Part shown: positions 6,090-14,156 of the stretch, piece by piece
Layout: each line of letters opens with the position of its first letter
Position numbering within the stretch: the first letter of the stretch is position 1
Source: an uncultured Rhizobiaceae group bacterium
GTDB lineage: Bacteria; Pseudomonadota; Alphaproteobacteria; Rhizobiales; Rhizobiaceae
Assembly (NCBI GenBank): GCA_937944075.1
Contig: CALDZZ010000048.1
Span: 1 to 17,912, forward strand
Length of the DNA stretch: 17,912 nucleotides
Direction of reading: 5' to 3'
Program-made: the position numbers and the translations under genes
Notes under the pieces: generated by a model
Told to the model about the DNA's origin: nothing
Database searches by the model: none
What the model saw: the letters and a program-made list of their open reading frames with translations, nothing else

Positions 6090-7121
6090 ATGGGATATAA
6101 AATTGCAATCGTCGGTGCAACCGGCAATGTTGGCAAGGAAATGCTGGACATTCTTGATGAGCGTGGCTTCCCTGCTGATACAGTAGTGCCGCTTGCTTCT
6201 CGCAAGAGCCACGGGAAAGAAGTTTCCTACGGAGACAAGACGCTGAAAATCAAGGCGCTGGATGACTACGATTTTTCAGATACGGACATCGCCTTGATGT
6301 CTGCTGGTGGTGATATTTCCAAAAAATGGGCACCAAAGATTGGCGCTCAGGGTTGTATTGTCATCGATAATTCATCTGCTTTCAGATATGATTCTGATGT
6401 TCCGCTGATTGTGCCGGAAGTTAATCCGGATGCAATTGAGGGCTTTACCAAGAAAAATATTATTGCCAATCCGAATTGTTCAACTGCGCAACTTGTGGTG
6501 GCGTTAAAGCCTTTGCACGATCATGCGAAAATCAAACGTGTTGTTGTTTCGACCTACCAATCAGTTTCGGGTGGTGGCAAGGAAGCAATGGACGAGTTGT
6601 TTAACCAGACCCGCGCCGTATTCGTTGCGGATCCGATTGAACCACAGAAGTTTCCAAAACGCATTGCCTTTAATTTGATTCCGCATATCGACGTGTTCAT
6701 GGAAGATGGCTACACCAAGGAAGAATGGAAAGTGCTGGCCGAGACCAAAAAGATGCTGGACAAAAATATCAAGGTTACTTGTACTGCTGTGCGCGTTCCG
6801 GTTTTTGTTGGACATTCAGAATCTGTAAACATCGAATTTGAAAACGAGATTTCTGCTGACAAGGCGCGTGAAATTCTGCGCGAAGCTCCTGGTTGCCTTG
6901 TCGTCGATAACCCGGCTGAAGAAACCTATATGACGCCTTATGAATGTGCGGGTGAAGATGCTACCTATATTTCGCGTATCCGTGAGGATATTACCGTTGA
7001 GAACGGGTTGAATATCTGGGTTGTATCAGACAATTTGCGCAAGGGTGCTGCTTTGAACACGGTTCAGATTGCAGAGCTTTTGGTCAATCGTGGCCTGATC
7101 AAGCCAAAAGCTGCGGCCTGA
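6090..7121 (+). CDS. asd: Aspartate-semialdehyde dehydrogenase
   Basis: Asd reduces aspartyl-phosphate to aspartate semialdehyde with NADPH, the branch point towards lysine/diaminopimelate, threonine and methionine. From ATG 6090 the product is 343 residues, the usual length. The nucleotide-binding turn IAIVGATGNVG starts at residue 5, the catalytic cysteine is Cys130 in IIANPNCSTAQL, and the STYQSVSGGGKEAMDEL block follows. HSESVNIEF carries the late conserved histidine region. The upstream frame is open to 5919 but unlike the family. An in-frame ATG at 6057 sits only 2 nt after a GGGAGGG and inside the hairpin edge, so it is less likely. Purine-rich AAGAAAG at 6076-6082 probably serves as ribosome site. 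The stop is 7 bp from the convergent mutS stop. Confidence 0.97.
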   Translation: MGYKIAIVGATGNVGKEMLDILDERGFPADTVVPLASRKSHGKEVSYGDKTLKIKALDDYDFSDTDIALMSAGGDISKKWAPKIGAQGCIVIDNSSAFRYDSDVPLIVPEVNPDAIEGFTKKNIIANPNCSTAQLVVALKPLHDHAKIKRVVVSTYQSVSGGGKEAMDELFNQTRAVFVADPIEPQKFPKRIAFNLIPHIDVFMEDGYTKEEWKVLAETKKMLDKNIKVTCTAVRVPVFVGHSESVNIEFENEISADKAREILREAPGCLVVDNPAEETYMTPYECAGEDATYISRIREDITVENGLNIWVVSDNLRKGAALNTVQIAELLVNRGLIKPKAAA

Positions 7122-7128
7122 TTAAAAC

Positions 7129-9822
7129 CTAACTGTTTGACTTCAGCAAGGCTCTCAAATCATAGAGAGCCTGCTGTGCCTGCCTGGGTGACAGGTCGTC
7201 GGGTGATATTGCCTCTAGTGCCTCAACCAGTTTGTTGTCGTGTGTTTTGGAAACCGGCTCTGTTGCGGTGACCGAAAACAGTGGCAAATCATCAATTAGC
7301 GTATGTGCGTTATTACTGCGCTCGGAACTTTCCAGTTGATCCAGTACATCGCGGGCACGTGACACGACTGCTGGCGGCAGGCCTGCCAGCTTGGCAACCT
7401 GTATGCCATAGGAGCGATCTGCCGTGCCTGGAATTACCTCGTGCAAAAAGACGACGTCTCCCTCCCATTCCTTGACCTTCATGGTGACGTTGGAAAGACG
7501 GTCAAGCGGTTCTGCAAGAGAGGTCAGTTCATGGTAATGTGTTGCAAACAGGGTTCGGCACAGGTTTGCCTCGTGCAAATGTTCCATGGCAGCCCATGCA
7601 ATTGACAAGCCGTCAAATGTAGCTGTGCCACGACCAATCTCATCCAGAATAACAAAGGATTTGACCTCCGCCTGATTAAGAATGGCGGCGGTCTCAACCA
7701 TCTCTACCATGAAGGTTGAACGCCCACGTGCCAAATCGTCCGCAGCACCTACACGGCTGAACAGACGATCCACAATGCCAATGTGTGCTTGCCTTGCCGG
7801 TACAAAACTGCCCATTTGAGCAAGGATGATAATCAACGCGTTCTGGCGCAGAAAAGTTGATTTACCGCCCATGTTCGGTCCGGTTAAAAGCCAAAGCTTG
7901 CCTGCCTTGTCGCCTCCGACATTACAATCGTTTGCGACAAAGGGGTTTTGAGCGTCACGTTTTAAAACCTGTTCGACTACCGGATGTCTGCCACCGATGA
8001 TTTCAAAGGCCAGACTTTCATCAACCTTTGGGCGGCAGTACTCATAGGTTTCGGCAAGATTGGCAAGACCCTGGGCAACATCGAGTATCGCAATTGCATC
8101 AGCGGTTCTTGAGATCTCGGAAGCTTGCTCAAGGACGCTTGAAACCAGTTTGGCAAAAAGTTCCAGCTCTATTTGCTGAGCCTTGCCAGCTGCATTTGCA
8201 ATTTTAGTTTCAATTTCTGCAAGCTCAGGGGTGGTAAAGCGCATTGCATTTGCAAGCGTTTGGCGATGAATAAATCGGGCTTTTCCTTCTTCACTCATCA
8301 GCGCATCGGCATTATTGGCAGTTACTTCTATGAAGTACCCAAGAACATTATTATGCTTGATCTTGAGTGACTTGATGCCGGTTTCCTGTGAATATTCAAG
8401 CTGCATTGAGGCAATGACACGTCTGCTTTCATCACGCAGTTTTCTCAGCTCATCCAGTTCGGCATGATAGCCTTCGCGGATAAAGCCACCGTCTCTTGCC
8501 AGCAGGGGAAGTTCATCTGCCAGCGCCTGCATTAGCAATTGCAATAAGGTATCCGGCAATTCACTGATTACCTTGCTGGCGTATGCAAACTCGCCTGGCA
8601 AATGCTCCTGGGTTGCCAGCAGCTTGCCAATTTGGCCTGCGCCCTTGAATCCTTCCAGCAGGCTTGCAAGATCGCGAGGCCCCCCTCTGTTCAACGACAA
8701 TCGGGATAAGGCTCGGGCCATGTCCGGAATTTGTCGGATGGCTGCCTTGAGATTTTGTGTAATTCCAGGGTTTTCAACGAGGAAGGCAATTGAATTTTGC
8801 CGTTCGGTGATTTGCACAATATCGGTGAGTGGGCTCATCATGCGTTCGGCAAGCATTCTGCCGCCCGACCCGCTTACCGTATGGTTGATGGCATTAAACA
8901 GACTTCCCTGCTTTTCACCTGACAGCGTTCGCATCAATTCAAGGTTTGCGCGTGTTGCTGCATCAATGAACATGGCATAATCGGCATCCTCGCGCGAAGG
9001 AGGCATGAGCGCAGGGCGTTCGTCTATCTGTGTTTTCTCAATATAAGCGAGTGCAGCCCCTGCTGCGGAAAGTTCTGCCTTAGTAAAATCTCCAAACCCT
9101 TCCAATGCGCCGACGTTGAAATTTTCCTTAAGGCGCTCAACAGCCATTTGACTGTCAAAGAAAGTTGGGCTTTCAATGGTTATCGCTTTTTCATCCAGCA
9201 GGATGAGCGGTCGTATATCGGGGTCTGAATAAATGCTTTCCGGCATAACCAGTTCGCGCGGTTCAATGCGTGCCAGTGCTGCCCCTAGTTCTTTTGAGGT
9301 AATTTTTATAACGCGAAAACTGCCGGTTGAAATATCAATCCAGGCCAGAGCCATGTCGGCGTCATCTTCCCCTTTTCTGACACGAGAAAGCGTTGCGAGA
9401 AAATTGGAGGCAGAGGGATCAAGTAGCTTTTCTTCGGTTACAGTGCCTGGTGTAACCAACCGCACAACATCACGACGCACCACAGACTTTGAGCCACGTT
9501 TTTTGGCTTCAGCGGGGTCTTCTGTCTGTTCGCATACGGCTACACGGTGGCCAAGTCCGATCAATTTTTGCAAATAGTCCTCAGCGGCATGAACCGGCAC
9601 GCCGCACATGGGGATATCTTGCCCTTGATGCTTGCCGCGTTTTGTGAGTGTGATCCCCAACGCCCTTGAAGCAATTTCTGCATCATCAAAAAACAGCTCG
9701 TAAAAATCACCCATGCGATAAAACAGAAGCGAGTCCATGTTCACCGACTTGATTTCGATGAACTGCTGCATCATGGGCGTGGGTGCCGAAGCCTGGGGGT
9801 TATCTTTGGGTTGATGAGACAT
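7129..9822 (-). CDS. mutS: DNA mismatch repair protein MutS
   Basis: An 897-residue MutS that recognises mismatches and small loops and recruits MutL. The mismatch-reading Phe-x-Glu is at residues 40-42 in RMGDFYELFFDDA. The connector and lever/clamp domains follow (for example LNRGGPRDLASL and NNVLGYFIEVT near 491-501). The ATPase domain has Walker A GPNMGGKST at 648-656, Walker B with signature VILDEIGRGTATFDG at about 724-738, and FATHYHEL at 759-766. The C-terminal tail (SPRQAQQALYDLRALL) is the usual short dimerisation/tetramer segment, so this is MutS1 and not MutS2. The start at 9822 gives the expected N-terminus, though the Shine-Dalgarno is poor. It is preceded by a 129-bp gap after the OlsB-like gene and converges on asd. 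Confidence 0.98.
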   Translation of the reverse strand: MSHQPKDNPQASAPTPMMQQFIEIKSVNMDSLLFYRMGDFYELFFDDAEIASRALGITLTKRGKHQGQDIPMCGVPVHAAEDYLQKLIGLGHRVAVCEQTEDPAEAKKRGSKSVVRRDVVRLVTPGTVTEEKLLDPSASNFLATLSRVRKGEDDADMALAWIDISTGSFRVIKITSKELGAALARIEPRELVMPESIYSDPDIRPLILLDEKAITIESPTFFDSQMAVERLKENFNVGALEGFGDFTKAELSAAGAALAYIEKTQIDERPALMPPSREDADYAMFIDAATRANLELMRTLSGEKQGSLFNAINHTVSGSGGRMLAERMMSPLTDIVQITERQNSIAFLVENPGITQNLKAAIRQIPDMARALSRLSLNRGGPRDLASLLEGFKGAGQIGKLLATQEHLPGEFAYASKVISELPDTLLQLLMQALADELPLLARDGGFIREGYHAELDELRKLRDESRRVIASMQLEYSQETGIKSLKIKHNNVLGYFIEVTANNADALMSEEGKARFIHRQTLANAMRFTTPELAEIETKIANAAGKAQQIELELFAKLVSSVLEQASEISRTADAIAILDVAQGLANLAETYEYCRPKVDESLAFEIIGGRHPVVEQVLKRDAQNPFVANDCNVGGDKAGKLWLLTGPNMGGKSTFLRQNALIIILAQMGSFVPARQAHIGIVDRLFSRVGAADDLARGRSTFMVEMVETAAILNQAEVKSFVILDEIGRGTATFDGLSIAWAAMEHLHEANLCRTLFATHYHELTSLAEPLDRLSNVTMKVKEWEGDVVFLHEVIPGTADRSYGIQVAKLAGLPPAVVSRARDVLDQLESSERSNNAHTLIDDLPLFSVTATEPVSKTHDNKLVEALEAISPDDLSPRQAQQALYDLRALLKSNS

Positions 9823-9951
9823 ATGTCGAGATCAAGGCATCCTGTGGTGCAGATTTTATCACTGCGCTAGGATTCCTGAAACGAGCTGCGCATGCAAGGC
9901 TTAGCATGGTTTTGGCATTGCCATCCACAAGTGAACCAGTAGCGCAGCCCC

Positions 9952-10809
9952 TTAACCTTCAGAGGATGCGCTTGAAAGCGGTTTGTCATGTTTGCTGGCA
10001 TCAGCTCCATAATAATTCACATAGCGCGGATTAATATTTTCGACTGGCAAAATCACTGCAATATCAATCGTGCCAAATGCCTTGTCAAAAACCACATGGT
10101 CAGAAAAAACAGCTCCAAGCCTCAGGTAGCCCTTTATCAGCGGTGGCAGGGTTCGGATCGCCTTTTTAGGTTCCATAGCTGTATCATCTTCTAAAAGCAG
10201 TTGCTGTATGGAAAGGCAATCATCTGATACGGGGTCTACTTTCCAGGGCGTGTCTGGGACGGAAAGGGAAGCAAGAAAGTTCAGGGCGGGTTTTATATCC
10301 TCGATGGATTGCGCATGAAAAGATGCGCACCCGGTCATCACATCCACGCTGTTTTCTATCGCATAGGCCCAGGTCCCGTGCCACATCAATTCCATTGTGC
10401 GCCTGCTTCGGTAGGCTTCAAGAATGCAGGAGCGACCTAATTCCATAAAGGTTTTATCAGGGTGCCTGACAGCCAATCCTTCAAGGTCAAACTCTGACTG
10501 TGAGCGGAAAACAGGTGTTTTGTCAGAGGCCTTTTTTACAAGAAACCGTTGGGTGCCAACCGTCTTTGGGCTGGCTTCATTTGCAGTGTCCAGTACCAGC
10601 AAGTGATCACACCACTTGTCATGATCTTCCTGCTCCACTCTTGAGGAGGGGTCCGTTTGTTGGCGGGCGAAAAATTCTTCACAAAAGACCTCAAAGCGAA
10701 TTTTTTGCGCTTCCCTGATTTCTTCATCCGAAACAGCTAGGCGAGTGCTGAGAGAACCAAGCCTGCCAAGTATTCGGGATGTACCCCTAGTGATTTGTTT
10801 TTGCACCAT
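9952..10809 (-). CDS. olsB: OlsB-like ornithine-acyl-ACP N-acyltransferase (hemolysin-like GNAT fold)
   Basis: A 285-residue member of the long GNAT-like acyltransferase group that includes OlsB, which transfers a 3-hydroxyacyl chain from ACP to ornithine in the first step of ornithine lipid synthesis. Family blocks visible are IREAQKIRFEVFCEEF (about 31-46), the central LEGLAVRHPDKTFMELGRSC (109-128) and the C-terminal LPPLIKGYLRLGAVFSDH followed by FGTIDIAVILPVE (about 221-256). The last block is typical of OlsB and close relatives. OlsA, the acyltransferase for the second step, is not in the window, so the assignment to OlsB proper, as opposed to a related N-acyl amino acid synthase, is tentative. 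Its start lies inside the end of the kinase gene (23-bp overlap), which implies a shared transcript and probably translational coupling. It lacks membrane helices and would act at the inner face of the membrane. Confidence 0.72.
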   Translation of the reverse strand: MVQKQITRGTSRILGRLGSLSTRLAVSDEEIREAQKIRFEVFCEEFFARQQTDPSSRVEQEDHDKWCDHLLVLDTANEASPKTVGTQRFLVKKASDKTPVFRSQSEFDLEGLAVRHPDKTFMELGRSCILEAYRSRRTMELMWHGTWAYAIENSVDVMTGCASFHAQSIEDIKPALNFLASLSVPDTPWKVDPVSDDCLSIQQLLLEDDTAMEPKKAIRTLPPLIKGYLRLGAVFSDHVVFDKAFGTIDIAVILPVENINPRYVNYYGADASKHDKPLSSASSEG

Positions 10810-13135
10810 CTGCTGCTGTCAGTAGTTTTTCCGGCTCAAGAGGTTTGGTCAAAAACCCGTTGGCTCCCATGATGAGCGCCTTGTCTCTTGTGTCTTCTTT
10901 TTCATCAGCAGTCAAAATGAAAATCGGAATTTCAGGCTGATTCAGTTCTTTCTCGATTTTTCTGATTTCCTGCAATGCATCCAGTCCATCCTTTACAGGC
11001 ATTTGCAAGTCCATGAACACAAGATCAAAGGCATCGTCCCCCTTGTGTTCTTCCCACAGTGAAATTGCTTCCTGACCATTGGCGGCGCGGGCAACCGAAT
11101 GCCCTGCCTTTTCAAGAATGGCTCGTGCGAGTTTTGCGTTGATTTCATTGTCTTCTGCAATCAAGACCCTTTTTGGACGTGTTGTTGCGACAAGAGAGGA
11201 TGACCAGCTTTTGGACGTAGACATTTCACGTGTATCAACATGCGCCGGATCCTTGCCAGAGATCAGGTTTAACAGTGAGAGTTTGCGAACGGGTTTTATG
11301 AGATACCCATCAAACCCTGCACCCAAATAATCACCAAGTTTCGCCCTGGATTTTGCTTCAAGCAGGATAATCGTTTTCTTTCCCTTGCGCTTGCAATATT
11401 CCAACAGGGTGGCAACTTCGGGGGTCTGAATATCGATGGTATGATCTATCAATACTGTATCAAAAGAAGATGTATTATCCTCAATGTTGCAATTGTTCCC
11501 TCCATGGTCGCTGATATAAGCTTTGAGTGAGCTGGTTTCATATTTGTCTGTTCCCAGCAGCATGATGTTTTTATCGACAAGTTCTTGCAATTGATCACTG
11601 TCAACAGGAGCCTGTTTTACTGAAACATCAATGACGAACTCAAAGGTTGAACCTTTGTCGACCTGACTTTCAAGATTGATGGCACCGCCCATTTCCTGAA
11701 CAATGCGTTGTGAGATTGAAAGTCCCAGACCTGCGCCACCGTGCTTTCGGGTGCTTTCATTATCTGCCTGAGCGAATTCCTCGAATATCTTGTGTTGGTC
11801 ATCCAGTGAGATACCAGGTCCTGTATCCGAGACCTCAAATTTCAATCTGCTTTTGGAAGTGTCTTCGTCGCTGGGTTCAAGAGCGAAAAGCCTTACATGT
11901 ACGCCGCCTTCCTCTGTAAATTTAAGCGCGTTTCCTACCAGATTGATCAAGACCTGCCTCAAGCGACCTGCGTCAATCTCAATAAGCTCTGGAACGCCTT
12001 GGCTTACATATGAAGAAATGGAAATGCCCTTGTCATGAGCGCGGGAAGAGAGCAGTTCACAAACGTCTTCAACAAGACGGGCAGGCTTGGCGGTTGCTAC
12101 TTTCAGTTCAAGCTTGCCTGCCTCTACGACAGTCATGTCCAGAATGTCTTCAATCAGGGTAAGAAGTGCAGTGCCTGAGTCATGCACTGCATCCACATAG
12201 GAAACCTGTTCAGGCGTAAGGGGTGTATCTGCCAAAAGCCCGGACATGCCCAGAATGCCGTTTAAGGGGGTGCGCATTTCGTGACTGACGTTTGCAAGAA
12301 AACGCGATTTTGCGTGAGAGGCTGCTTCTGATTCCTGACTGGCCTGGCGCAGTTTTAATTCAATTTTCTTCTGGCGTGTGATGTCGCGTATCATTGTACG
12401 AAGGCCGGTTTCGCCTGTGGTTTCATCGCGTATCGGCAAATCAAGCCAGGCGAACCAGCGTTCGCCGTTTCTGGTTTTGATCTTTACATCCCACATGACA
12501 TCCGTATCAGTGGATTCAGATCGCTTGATTTCTTCTACAAGTTTTGGCGTAAAGGTTTTACCAATAAACTCATCTTCATCAGTGCCAAAAGTGGAGACGA
12601 AGGTTTCATTGACATAGGTCACCAGACCATCAGCAGAACGATGCATGATGATATCACCAAACGCTTCAATCAGGCTTCGGTGTCGTTCTTCACTTTCATG
12701 CAATTCCCAGGTTCTGTTTTGCAACATCTCAAGCTTGGTTTCCAGCTCATAGCGCTCGGCAATATTCTCACGCTTGAGGATGCGTGTCTGGATAATATGG
12801 GCAATAATGCTGACAACCAGTGCGACGGTTACCACTGCCATCGTAATCATTTCATACTGTTTCAAATCCATGAGCATTGGCGCAAAGGAAGACAGCAAGC
12901 CTATGCTGATCGAGATCCAGAAAAGCATGTTCCAATAGTTGCGCTGAAGCGTGTCCTGTGATTTTTCAAGCCTTTCCAGACGTTTCTGTTTGGCGGTCAT
13001 ATCGGGCAGAGGCACATCATCCAGTTTGGGAGCCTTTACGTATGGCAAACGAGAATGTTCAGGCTTTGTTTGTGCACTTGCACTCTTAATTGGCTGGTCA
13101 GCATGGTGCCTTGCTTGATGCGGAGTTTCCGACAT
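10787..13135 (-). CDS. Membrane-bound hybrid histidine kinase (PAS-HisKA-HATPase-degenerate REC-REC)
   Basis: A 782-residue sensor kinase. A polar N-terminal segment of about 65 residues precedes two membrane helices (about 68-88 and 95-115) with only a few residues between them. A coiled-coil linker, a PAS domain (about 147-253, ending DITRQKK), the HisKA helix with phospho-acceptor His285 in NVSHEMRTPLNG, and the ATPase domain follow. The ATPase has N-box NLVGNALKFT, G1 DTGPG and G2 GGAGLGLS (about 466-473). A receiver-like domain at about 522-626 lacks the N-terminal acidic pair but keeps an Asp564 and Lys614. The last domain, about 656-775, is a full receiver with Glu661/Asp662, Asp709 in FMDLQMP, Thr742 and Lys764. 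Lacking a real periplasmic loop, it must sense in the membrane or cytoplasm. It overlaps the OlsB-like gene by 23 bp. Confidence 0.93.
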   Translation of the reverse strand: MSETPHQARHHADQPIKSASAQTKPEHSRLPYVKAPKLDDVPLPDMTAKQKRLERLEKSQDTLQRNYWNMLFWISISIGLLSSFAPMLMDLKQYEMITMAVVTVALVVSIIAHIIQTRILKRENIAERYELETKLEMLQNRTWELHESEERHRSLIEAFGDIIMHRSADGLVTYVNETFVSTFGTDEDEFIGKTFTPKLVEEIKRSESTDTDVMWDVKIKTRNGERWFAWLDLPIRDETTGETGLRTMIRDITRQKKIELKLRQASQESEAASHAKSRFLANVSHEMRTPLNGILGMSGLLADTPLTPEQVSYVDAVHDSGTALLTLIEDILDMTVVEAGKLELKVATAKPARLVEDVCELLSSRAHDKGISISSYVSQGVPELIEIDAGRLRQVLINLVGNALKFTEEGGVHVRLFALEPSDEDTSKSRLKFEVSDTGPGISLDDQHKIFEEFAQADNESTRKHGGAGLGLSISQRIVQEMGGAINLESQVDKGSTFEFVIDVSVKQAPVDSDQLQELVDKNIMLLGTDKYETSSLKAYISDHGGNNCNIEDNTSSFDTVLIDHTIDIQTPEVATLLEYCKRKGKKTIILLEAKSRAKLGDYLGAGFDGYLIKPVRKLSLLNLISGKDPAHVDTREMSTSKSWSSSLVATTRPKRVLIAEDNEINAKLARAILEKAGHSVARAANGQEAISLWEEHKGDDAFDLVFMDLQMPVKDGLDALQEIRKIEKELNQPEIPIFILTADEKEDTRDKALIMGANGFLTKPLEPEKLLTAADGAKTNH

Positions 13136-13234
13136 GTAATGTATCCAGATTCAGGTTTTTAGCAAAATCCCATAATTTGATTGAAAAATGGTTTCCATTT
13201 ATGATTTCACGTGTTCTTTCTTAAAGGATGAGCC

Positions 13235-14125
13235 ATGATGCAGAGATCCCGTTCTGAAAAGGAGTTAGACTTGACGAAGAAAGAAATCAGGCACGCAGGT
13301 GAACCTTGCATCTTGTGCTGTGCGATTACGGGTTCTGTTCCGCGAAAAGCGGATAATCCTGCGGTTCCCATTTTGGTTTCAGAGCAAGTCGAGAGTTGTC
13401 ATGAGGCTGTAGAGGCAGGAGCCTCAATCCTCCATTGTCATGTGAGAAACGATGATGAAACGACAACTTCTGATCCGCACAAGTTTGCCTTGCTGAAGGA
13501 AGGGCTGGAAAAACATTGCCCTGGAGCGATCATACAGTTTTCAACCGGTGGGCGCAGTGGTGCAGGCCATGAGCGAGGTGGCATGTTACCGTTGAGGCCT
13601 GACATGGCATCGCTTAGCGTTGGTTCCAATAATTTTCCAACCCGTGTTTATGAGAACCCTCCGGATCTGGTCGAATGGCTTTCGGGTGAAATGATCAAAT
13701 ATGAAGTAACGCCGGAAATTGAGGCGTTTGACTTGTCTCATATTTTCCAGGCTGTCAAAATGCATGAACAAGGCCGACTGTATGGAAGGCTGTATGTGCA
13801 ATTTGTCATGGGTGTGAAAAATGCCATGCCGGTGGATAAAACCGTATTTGATTTTTACGTGGAAACAGTCAAGCGCTTGTCACCGAATGCCCAATGGTGT
13901 GCAGCAGGAATCGGGGCAGGGCAGGTCAAGGTCAATGAATGGGCAATCGCTGCTGGCGGTCATACCCGTGCGGGTCTTGAAGATAATGTGCGGCTTGACA
14001 AGGATAGGCTTGCACCTTCAAACGCTGCCCTGATCAAACGCGCAGCAGAGTTGTGTGAGCGCTATGAAAGACCTGTTGCAACCCATGCGCAAGCAAGGGA
14101 AATTCTTGGGTTAAGGGCTGTTTGA
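13235..14125 (+). CDS. BKACE-family enzyme (DUF849, 3-keto-5-aminohexanoate cleavage type)
   Basis: Members of this family are zinc enzymes that condense a beta-keto acid with acetyl-CoA and split it into acetoacetate and a new CoA ester; Kce of lysine fermentation is the founding case. Here the metal-binding H-x-H is His67/His69 in ILHCHVR, and the conserved glutamate is Glu249 in AGLEDNVRL. Other family blocks are CAITGSVPRKADNPAVP, QFSTGGRSG, and NEWAIAAGGHTRAGLEDN near the end. The beta-keto acid substrate cannot be told from sequence and no lysine fermentation genes are nearby, so I give no symbol. Two starts compete: ATG 13235 with AAAGGA six bases upstream, and TTG 13271 with AAAAGGAG six bases upstream, which would give a 284-residue protein with a more usual N-terminus. 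It is divergent from the kinase and convergent with comM. Confidence 0.92.
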   Translation: MMQRSRSEKELDLTKKEIRHAGEPCILCCAITGSVPRKADNPAVPILVSEQVESCHEAVEAGASILHCHVRNDDETTTSDPHKFALLKEGLEKHCPGAIIQFSTGGRSGAGHERGGMLPLRPDMASLSVGSNNFPTRVYENPPDLVEWLSGEMIKYEVTPEIEAFDLSHIFQAVKMHEQGRLYGRLYVQFVMGVKNAMPVDKTVFDFYVETVKRLSPNAQWCAAGIGAGQVKVNEWAIAAGGHTRAGLEDNVRLDKDRLAPSNAALIKRAAELCERYERPVATHAQAREILGLRAV

Positions 14126-14156
14126 AAACGGTAAAATCACCACGCTTGCCAGGTGT

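Noticed and set aside
8573..8980. Long open frames on the strand opposite mutS
   Set aside because: They are antisense shadows of conserved mutS codons; the encoded proteins resemble nothing known.
9913..9923. TGGCA-T-TGCCA palindrome after the OlsB-like gene as a terminator
   Set aside because: The loop would be one base and no T-run follows on either strand.
13186..13200. AAATGG-TTT-CCATTT inverted repeat between the kinase and BKACE genes
   Set aside because: It is short and AT-rich with a 3-nt centre in an AT-rich spacer; it cannot be told from chance without comparison to relatives.
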